A program made the translations under genes and the position numbers. Source: Corynebacterium propinquum DSM 44285 (GTDB lineage: Bacteria; Actinomycetota; Actinomycetes; Mycobacteriales; Mycobacteriaceae). From it: a DNA stretch of 64,000 nucleotides. Of the stretch, positions 8,005 to 14,155 are shown piece after piece; position 1 is the first letter of the stretch; each line of letters starts with the position of its first letter. Location of the stretch: positions 1 to 64,000 of the forward strand of contig NZ_AQXC01000012.1 of assembly GCF_000375525.1 (NCBI RefSeq), written 5' to 3'. The notes beneath the pieces are model-generated. The model ran no database searches. It had not been told where the DNA came from and was given only the letters and a program-made list of their open reading frames with translations.

Positions 8005-9156
8005 TTAGCCGACGGCCTTTCCCCAACCTGCGACGAGCACCGGGTGCTGGGAATCGCGCTGTTCCAGGCTTGCTTGTGGATAGTCTTCCAACGAGCCTTC
8101 TGGCAGTTTGTCCAGGGCATCTTGATCGACGGTGCCAGCATCAATCATGGACTGCAGGCGTACTGGCTTGACGTAGCCATCCAACAGTAGGTTTTGGCCT
8201 TCATCGGAGAACAAGAACTCGAACCAGAGACGAGCCACCGCAGGGTGCGGCGCATCGTCGTTAATGGACGCTGCGTAATACGAGGACACAGTTTCGGAAG
8301 GCAGGGAAATCTGTAGATCGACGCCCGTGCCGTCGAGGTCCTCAGCGATTGGTGCTAAGAGGTAGTCCCAGTCGATCACGATTGGGGTTTCACCGGTTTC
8401 AATCGTGCCAGCCGAAGCTTCGACCGGCAGGAGGTTTCCGGAATCTGAAAGCTCGCTGAAGAAATCGAGTCCAGGCTGAATATCGTCGAGAGAACCACCA
8501 TTGGCCAGGGACGCAGCCAGGACAGTCATGAATCCTGATTCGCCGGAAGTGGGATCTCCGGAGATAGCGATCTTGTCGTGGTATTCCGGAGAGAGTAGGT
8601 CTTCCCACTCGGTAGGGCACTGTTCTACGGCAGCGGCATCGCAACCAAAGGCCATGTTGCCACCAAGGTGGTTGTACCATGTGCCGTCGCCGGATTGCTT
8701 GTCATCGTCGATGTCAGCAACGGTTTCTGGGTAGTACTCCGCCAAAAGGTTGTCGTTTTTTGCGCCCTCTGCGAAGCTCATACCAGTATCAAGGTAATCC
8801 AGCGAGGTGTCCTGGCCCTGACGGTTTTTGACCGCGTTGACGAGGTCTTGGGACGAACCCGAGGAGACGTCGTTATTGATTTCGATGTCGTACTTTTCGC
8901 CGAACACTTTGAGCAGCTCGCCGTAGTTGGCCCAATCCTCGTAGAGGCCCATGACGTTAAAGGAACCTTCAGCTTGGGCAGTTTCTATCAAAGCGTCCAT
9001 ACCCCCGCCATCTTCAACTGAGGTTGCTTCGCGCCATTGTGCGCTGGCTTCAGAATCGCCACCTGCTGAGCACGAGGCGAGCACAATGCTCGATGCGGCT
9101 AGGGCAGCAATGCTGACTTTTTTGCGTGAAAAAGAGTGGAACTGGTTACCAAGCAT
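8005..9156 (-). CDS. ABC transporter substrate-binding lipoprotein
   Basis: 383 residues with a lipoprotein signal: KK at 12-13, a hydrophobic core and lipobox LASC with the lipidated Cys near residue 29. The mature part matches family 1/8 extracellular solute-binding proteins of the 2-aminoethylphosphonate, iron(III) and spermidine group (FNVMGLYEDWANYGELLKVF; YDIEINNDVSSGSSQDLVN; SGDPTSGESGFMT). It is the first gene of the import operon and follows a leader of about 85 bases that begins at an operator-like palindrome. The Shine-Dalgarno is weak. Substrate unknown; an organophosphate would fit the downstream HAD-EEP enzyme, but that is inference. Confidence 0.86.
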   Translation of the reverse strand: MLGNQFHSFSRKKVSIAALAASSIVLASCSAGGDSEASAQWREATSVEDGGGMDALIETAQAEGSFNVMGLYEDWANYGELLKVFGEKYDIEINNDVSSGSSQDLVNAVKNRQGQDTSLDYLDTGMSFAEGAKNDNLLAEYYPETVADIDDDKQSGDGTWYNHLGGNMAFGCDAAAVEQCPTEWEDLLSPEYHDKIAISGDPTSGESGFMTVLAASLANGGSLDDIQPGLDFFSELSDSGNLLPVEASAGTIETGETPIVIDWDYLLAPIAEDLDGTGVDLQISLPSETVSSYYAASINDDAPHPAVARLWFEFLFSDEGQNLLLDGYVKPVRLQSMIDAGTVDQDALDKLPEGSLEDYPQASLEQRDSQHPVLVAGWGKAVG

Positions 9157-9225
9157 GGTAAGGGGTACTTTCTGTGTCTGACTACGGGAGCGTGTGGTCG
9201 TACAGCAAAGCTCACTGGATAAACC

Positions 9226-9254
9226 TCACTAGTGAACTTTTCCCAATCATTATA
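9226..9254 (-). promoter_or_regulatory. Promoter and candidate operator of the import operon
   Basis: On the minus strand a perfect TATAAT occupies 9254-9249, with TTTCAG about 16 bases upstream as a weak -35. Predicted transcription starts near 9241, and the perfect palindrome TCACTAGTGA (9226-9235) lies immediately downstream of that point. A repressor bound there would block initiation. The adjacent GntR-family gene is the obvious candidate ligand-sensing repressor. Confidence 0.55.
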
Positions 9255-9313
9255 GACAGACGGAAATGAACTGAAAGTTAACTGGCAAATCCTGGTAGGA
9301 AGCGTAAAACTAA

Positions 9314-10075
9314 TCAGCTGTGCAGGCGTTCTTCTTCTGTCCAACTCAAAGGATTATTCGCCTGTGTATTCGTTACGGCTAATGCAACGCTTCCTTGCAG
9401 GTATTTATCTTCCGAATGTTCTAGAACCAGCCCGAATCGGTCTCTGCTGACGCGTTTATGCAGTAACAAAGGAGAACCGGGGGAGATCTCTAGGATTCGT
9501 GATTCTTCGTCATTTGCAGTGCCGACGCTAAAAACGTGGTCGGCAGCTACGAACTCGATCGAATATTCGGTCAATAACGCGTTAGTGACCGATGGGAGAT
9601 CGGGTGCCAGATTTTCTACTAGCAACCCCACCCGTTCGGGGTAGTGAGTGTGTTCCAGTAATGCTGCTTTACCATCAATAGTGCGTTTTCGAACCACGGA
9701 GAGGACGTGTGTATCTGGGGCGATGTCCATGAGCCGCAAATCTTCTGGGCTGGCGGTTACCCACTCTTGCTTGATGACCAGACCGCCTGGGGTTTTTCCT
9801 TGCCCGTATGCCCATTGCGCAAAGCTGTGGAATTCATTGAACTGTGCGGCTTGCTTTGGATTACGGATTACAGTTTTCTTTGCGCCGCGCCGAGAGCTTA
9901 GAGTTCCTTCGTCGACCAGCACGTTGAGTGCACGGCGGATCGTGCCTGGGGCTACGCGAAAGCGTTCCGTAAGTTTTGCTTCTGAGGGAAGATAGCTCCC
10001 CTGAGGAAAAACCTGTGCGTCAATATCTGCACGAAGAGCATCTGCAATTGCTATATAGCGCGGGGTGCTGGTCAT
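9314..10075 (-). CDS. GntR-family regulator with UTRA domain
   Basis: 253 residues. The N-terminal winged helix (about 1-70) has the HutC-subfamily signature FPQGSYLPSEAKLTERFRV and RRALNVLVDEG. The UTRA effector domain (about 85-245) has DTHVLSVVRKRTIDGKAALLEHTHYP and the closing LVLEHSEDKYLQGS. UTRA domains bind small molecules, commonly sugar phosphates or phosphonates. A GAGGAC Shine-Dalgarno precedes the ATG. It lies upstream of, and in the same direction as, the import operon, with 157 bases and the TATAAT/palindrome between them, so it is the likely local repressor. Confidence 0.85.
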   Translation of the reverse strand: MTSTPRYIAIADALRADIDAQVFPQGSYLPSEAKLTERFRVAPGTIRRALNVLVDEGTLSSRRGAKKTVIRNPKQAAQFNEFHSFAQWAYGQGKTPGGLVIKQEWVTASPEDLRLMDIAPDTHVLSVVRKRTIDGKAALLEHTHYPERVGLLVENLAPDLPSVTNALLTEYSIEFVAADHVFSVGTANDEESRILEISPGSPLLLHKRVSRDRFGLVLEHSEDKYLQGSVALAVTNTQANNPLSWTEEERLHS

Positions 10076-10216
10076 TTTTCGTCCTCAGAAAATGTACGGA
10101 TGGGCAGGTGGGAGAGTGCTTAGCCATAGAATATATAGTGCCGCTGGCCTATATTTTGCAGCGTCCGGCTGTTAGTGCGGATGACAGTAGGATTACCGCT
10201 GGCCGGGCCCCATCAT

Positions 10217-11614
10217 TTAGGAAGTCCGCGCGGCGCCAGACTTCAGAGCACCAGAAGGCAGGAAAAATCCCGCAAGAAAAAACCCGCTAAGCACTAATCC
10301 CCAGATGACCGCGGCAGTGGTGCCGTCGACCAAGAATGGGAAGTTCCAGAGAGAAATGCCCAGCACCAGTAGCAAACCAATCCCGCCGAGAGCCGTTGCA
10401 AGCAGAACGCCGGTGTTGGCGCGTGGCGTGGTTGTTGCGTGCGCGCGGTAATTTTTCGCGAAACCGAGAATGCCGGCGCTGGTCAGCGTCATCATGAAGA
10501 TCACGCCAACAGCACCGGCACCCGAGTACCAGGTATAAATCTGCAGTACCGGATCTAGTTGTGCGAGCGCCGAAACCGCCACGATGAGCGTGGTGGTGCC
10601 ACTAACCCACAGCGATGCACGCGACGGTGCGCGGTGCGTCGCATGAACTACCGCCAGGCTGCGGGGTAGAACACCGCGTTGTCCCAATGTGAAAAGATAC
10701 CTGGTTACGATGTTGTGGAACGCAAGCATGCAAGCGAACATGCTGGTGACGATGAGCACCTGAACCACATCAGCCATGATCGGGGCGACGACCTCACCGG
10801 CAAGCGCGATCACGGCTGTGTCCGGGTTTTGCTGGGCAATCGCGACGGCATCGTCGACGCCCAAGCCTGAGATAACTAGCCATGAGGACACAAAGTAGAG
10901 CGCGCCGATGATGCTTACAGCCAGAAATGTCGCGCGTGGGATCGTGCGTTCTGGGTCTTTTGCCTCGTTTCGGAAAACTGCGGTGGCTTCGAAACCGAAA
11001 AACCCGAGGAATGCGAATAATAGGCCCAGCCCGGGTGCTCCGCTTATGGCTTCGGAAGGACTGAACGGCTGGGTGGCAAGTTCATTGCCGGAGAGCAGGA
11101 CACCGAGGTCGATGGCCACGACGGCGACGACTTCGAGTATTAATACCAAGCCAAGCACTTTTGCGGATAGTTCAATGTCGTGAAAGCCTAGGTAACCCAC
11201 GATCAGCAACATTATTGCTGAGATAAGCCACCACGGGAGTTCGATTCCGGTCCATGACTCTAATAGATTGCCTGCTTGCACACCTAGGTAACAGGTCATG
11301 GAAACCGTAAGCAGTATGTAGCTCAGTAATGCCACCGCGGCGGTTCCCAGCCCGGCTCGTTTCCCGAGCCCATGGTGAACGTAGGAATAGAATGCTCCCG
11401 CATCAGGAATTCGTGGGCTCATCCACGAAAATCCAACGGAGAAGAGCAATAAGATAACAGTGGCAACTGCGATCATTAATGGCGCACCGACGGAATCAGA
11501 AACTGTAAAGATGATAGGGAAATTAGCTCCGACGACGGTGATGGGAGCTGCTGCTGCAATCACCATGAATACGATGCCGGTGACGCCTAAACGGCGTTGC
11601 AGGGTGGTTTCCAT
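10217..11614 (-). CDS. APC-superfamily amino-acid permease
   Basis: 465 residues with about 12 helices. The N-terminus (LGVTGIVFMVIAAAAPITVVG) holds the broken first helix of APC transporters, followed by ISPRIPDAGAFYSYVH-like sequence (MSPRIPDAGAFYSYVHHGLG) and FAFLGFFGFEATAVFRNEAKDPERTIPRA, the conserved segment around helices 6 and 7. It probably imports an amino acid or amine with protons. No linked catabolic gene reveals the substrate. The start overlaps the 3' end of a degraded HTH gene by 28 bases. Confidence 0.85.
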   Translation of the reverse strand: METTLQRRLGVTGIVFMVIAAAAPITVVGANFPIIFTVSDSVGAPLMIAVATVILLLFSVGFSWMSPRIPDAGAFYSYVHHGLGKRAGLGTAAVALLSYILLTVSMTCYLGVQAGNLLESWTGIELPWWLISAIMLLIVGYLGFHDIELSAKVLGLVLILEVVAVVAIDLGVLLSGNELATQPFSPSEAISGAPGLGLLFAFLGFFGFEATAVFRNEAKDPERTIPRATFLAVSIIGALYFVSSWLVISGLGVDDAVAIAQQNPDTAVIALAGEVVAPIMADVVQVLIVTSMFACMLAFHNIVTRYLFTLGQRGVLPRSLAVVHATHRAPSRASLWVSGTTTLIVAVSALAQLDPVLQIYTWYSGAGAVGVIFMMTLTSAGILGFAKNYRAHATTTPRANTGVLLATALGGIGLLLVLGISLWNFPFLVDGTTAAVIWGLVLSGFFLAGFFLPSGALKSGAARTS

Positions 11615-11886
11615 GCGGAGTCCTCTGGGTAGTTCTTGGGATGTTGACGCTTGTCACTAAAAGTAGCGTTCCCGAAATCACCCATATCCGAGGGGTAGGT
11701 TGAGGAGTGCCCAAGCGGGTCCTCGACTGGCGGGATGGTCGGATCAGGGGTGATACGGGCGCGGCGGCACCACGTTTTGACGGTGTTGGCGTTGAGTTCC
11801 AGGTGGACGGCAATCGCCGCGTAGGTGACCCCGGCTCGACGCAGCACGGTGATCTGCTTCTGCTAGGTTGATGTCACTGTCGTCAC
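11587..11886 (-). pseudogene. Broken HTH gene of the kind linked to transposons and recombinases
   Basis: Reading from GTG at 11886 gives seven residues, then an in-frame TAG at 11865-11863. The same frame continues with QKQITVLRRAGVTYAAIAVH, then LELNANTVKTWCRRARI, a clear helix-turn-helix similar to small HTH proteins beside actinobacterial recombinases and IS elements. A shortened product from GTG at 11847 is possible. The tail after RITPDPTIPPVEDP is unrelated and runs into the permease start, so the 3' end also looks lost. Upstream GC-rich sequence (11890-12130) codes for nothing I recognise. Confidence 0.5.
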
Positions 11887-12182
11887 CGGTTGGCTCCCTT
11901 CCATCCGAACCACCGACTTCGGCGGTCTCATCTGTCAGGCACCAGCCGCCAGGAAACCTGACGGGCCGCGAACGCCTGCTCACCCATACGCCCCCGAGCA
12001 CCAACAAATCCGGACGGGTCAGAGGGCACACTGGTGTGTGAACGTACCGATGGCTCCGTGCCCCGTGCTCTTGCTTCGGCGTCATCAACCAGGTGGCCTT
12101 GTAATCAACATGACCGGTTCCGCTGCCCACCTCGGTGGGAGTCCAGGGCCGGTCTTCGTTTTCGTATCAAACAGGGGTTCGC

Positions 12183-12479
12183 GTGGAGCAGGGGAAGCAG
12201 TTCAAGGCCTACGGTGAACAGGTCGAATTGCTTCGTCAGCGTGGGATGCGAGTGAATGATCCCCAGCATGCTGAGACGCTGCTGGCGCGATTGAACTACT
12301 ACCGCTTGTCCGGATACTGGTACCCGATGCGCCGTTTCTCTCAAAGCGACGGCACTGCCCGAGATGAATTCGTTGAGGGAGCATCGTTTGCCCTGGTGGT
12401 AGCCCTCTATGGGTTTGACGAACAATTGCGCCACAGCGTGTTCATCGAGCTTAGTCGCGCGAAGTTGGCCTGGGGTTGA
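12183..12479 (+). pseudogene. Truncated Abi_2 (AbiD/AbiF) abortive-infection protein
   Basis: From GTG 12183 the reading gives QFKAYGEQVELLRQRGM, then ARLNYYRLSGYWYPMRRF and ALYGFDEQLRHSVFIELSRAK. The YYRLSGYWYP block is the hallmark of the Abi_2 family, normally about 300 residues. Here the frame ends at 98 residues with KLAWG and a stop; none of the C-terminal two thirds, including the second HEPN-like part, follows in any frame I could see. The family includes RNA-cleaving toxins of phage defence. This copy is most likely a remnant. An ATG at 12135 would add 16 unrelated residues. Confidence 0.65.
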
Positions 12480-12490
12480 TGCCCAGGCAT

Positions 12491-13291
12491 TTAATCCTTG
12501 ACCTCGGATGATTGTGTTGCAGGGAACAATGGATAAATTCGGATGAAATGAGGCTCGTAACGACGCTTCGCGCGAATAAAGCTTGCGACTTTTTCGCATG
12601 GTGCCATTTCATCGAAGCAGCCATTCCAGTAGCTTTCCCACCAACGCAATTGGGCGTTGTATCGAAAAGGAAATTCACTGTCCATTGGTGGGGAATGCCG
12701 GAAATGTATGGTGGCGGCAAGCTCTTCAAAGGCCATTCCTGCTGTGCGCGCCAGAAGTTCTTGTTCATTTCGGTAAAATCCGGATACATTCGGCAATGGA
12801 AATCCATACATATACGCGTAAAAGCCTACTAGTTCTGGTTTTTGTCCTTGGGGTGTTTCTATTTCAAAATCTGGATTGAAATGGACTGGTCGGCCTAGAT
12901 TCAGTGTGGGATCAATTGTGTGGGCATATTGTTTGATCCATTCCAGTAGGGAGTCGTCGTCGAATATTTCGGGTTGCAGATATATGTGGTGGTGGAGAAA
13001 TGGTGTAATTTGGGTGGCGATTTGAGATATTTTTGCGTGTATGATGCACCGCTGTATTGCTGCTTGGTAGCGGGGGTCAAAAAATGCGGCTTTATAAGCA
13101 TCGTGGGCTTTTTTGAGAGCGGTCTTGCCTAGTTTTCCTGTTACCTCCTCGGAGAATTGGATATTATTGAACAAGAGTGAATGGGTTTTGAATGCAAGTT
13201 GGTCTCGCAGATGCGATGGGCCCTGGACAAAGTAGTGGCCCCATGCTCTGGAGATGAGCGTGTAAACACATATTGACCTGGCATGATTCAT
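12491..13291 (-). CDS. Unrecognised 266-residue protein in AT-rich accessory segment
   Basis: I do not recognise this family. The ATG at 13291 is preferred because AGGA lies 9 bases upstream; an ATG at 13315 lacks one. There is no signal peptide or membrane helix. The protein is rich in aromatic residues and histidine, with PFLHHHIYLQPEIFDDDSLLEW, GFYAYMYGFPLPNVSGFYRN and LRWWESYWNGCFDE as distinctive blocks. The gene is convergent with the Abi_2 fragment (stops 12 bases apart), and its base composition is clearly more AT-rich than the flanking genes, suggesting horizontal acquisition. Being open over 266 codons, with aromatic-rich internally consistent sequence, argues that it is real. Confidence 0.55.
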   Translation of the reverse strand: MNHARSICVYTLISRAWGHYFVQGPSHLRDQLAFKTHSLLFNNIQFSEEVTGKLGKTALKKAHDAYKAAFFDPRYQAAIQRCIIHAKISQIATQITPFLHHHIYLQPEIFDDDSLLEWIKQYAHTIDPTLNLGRPVHFNPDFEIETPQGQKPELVGFYAYMYGFPLPNVSGFYRNEQELLARTAGMAFEELAATIHFRHSPPMDSEFPFRYNAQLRWWESYWNGCFDEMAPCEKVASFIRAKRRYEPHFIRIYPLFPATQSSEVKD

Positions 13292-13706
13292 AGTAGGTGT
13301 CCTAAGCGTTTCCATTGGTTGACATGATCGGGGAATTTCGCCACAACGGTGCTTTGTGGCCGTTTGGTGCTTTGTAACCCATAGTCTTCCTGAATACCAG
13401 ATTACGGATTGCTATTGATCCTCCCGTGAGTATGCGTGGCAGAGTCTCCGCAGCGGTGGCTGTGACAACCACGCTGGCGGCGCAAACTTCTTCGCTGCCT
13501 GCGTGTTCGTGCAGTTCATCTACGTTTTGCGTCGCGGTTACCCTTCGTGTTGCCGCGGGGTGCGGTGCCCGGCGTTGGGCTCGGTGTGTTGCGCGCAGCG
13601 TGCGCGCCAGTGAATACTTCCGCCTGCTTGGCGTCAGAAAGAACCTCATGTGCGTCGATAAGCAATCACTTCATGCCCTAAGCCTATGGGGTAAAGAATC
13701 GCAGCA
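13292..13706. other. 415-base spacer without a supportable gene
   Basis: Open frames exist on both strands (13302-13649 minus, 13426-13710 plus), but their peptides are Ala/Arg-rich, show no domain and lack ribosome sites. A third minus-strand frame near 13640-13500 reads LIDAHEVLSDAKQAEVFTGA before a low-complexity tail and a stop; it may be a decayed gene end. GC content rises sharply in the middle relative to the AT-rich gene to the left. I see no RNA gene or terminator here. Confidence 0.4.
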
Positions 13707-13967
13707 CTAGGCCGACGGTGAGTCGGAAGATTCAGTTCGGTGGTTGTCGCCACTACCGCCCTGTGCTTGTTGCTTCCGTTTAGAAAACCATAGCCACAGC
13801 ACCAGAATTAAAAGAAACAGCAGTACCGCGATCGCCACGAACGCCAAAGAGATCACGACGGTATTGCGTGGTTCATCGAAAAAAATCATTACTACGACCG
13901 AAGCAGCGAAGATCGCAGCAAAAAAGGTGATTAGCCAATTCTTTTTCGTGTGCTCTTTAAAGGTCAT
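13707..13967 (-). CDS. Small two-helix membrane protein
   Basis: 86 residues from ATG 13967: a basic start (TFKEHTKKNW), two hydrophobic helices (LITFFAAIFAASVVVMIFF and VVISLAFVAIAVLLFLLILV), a KRKQQ stop-transfer stretch and an acidic/Ser-rich tail. No family recognised. TAAAAT at 13980-13975 lies exactly 7 bases before the ATG and no Shine-Dalgarno is present, consistent with leaderless transcription. It is divergent from norB; a functional link is not shown. Confidence 0.6.
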   Translation of the reverse strand: MTFKEHTKKNWLITFFAAIFAASVVVMIFFDEPRNTVVISLAFVAIAVLLFLLILVLWLWFSKRKQQAQGGSGDNHRTESSDSPSA

Positions 13968-14007
13968 GAGCACAATTTTAGTGCGAAATGCAAGGCGAAG
14001 GCAGAGT

Positions 14008-14037
14008 TTTCAGGCGAAACAAATATCACACTATAAT
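14008..14037 (+). promoter_or_regulatory. Predicted norB promoter
   Basis: TATAAT at 14032-14037 is preceded by TTTCAG at 14008-14013 (18-base spacer). Transcription would start near 14044, leaving about 110 bases of untranslated leader before norB. The divergent small membrane gene starts about 40 bases to the left. I could not match an ArnR, NsrR or CRP-type (GlxR) operator here with confidence. Confidence 0.45.
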
Positions 14038-14155
14038 CTACGTCTTTTGTAGCACCCAAAAGGAGCCAAATTAGGGCGAACTGGCTATTCTCCGAACGTT
14101 TTATGGGGTAATGATTAGACAGTAATAGGAATTTTTTGACCGGATTGGGAAAATA

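Noticed and set aside
11744..12130. 128-codon minus-strand frame across the HTH scar
   Set aside because: It is shifted relative to the recognisable HTH frame and its peptide has no family features.
13302..13710. Opposed frames of 115 and 94 codons left of the small membrane gene
   Set aside because: Ala/Arg-rich peptides with no domain, no ribosome site, and mutually overlapping; nothing supports either.
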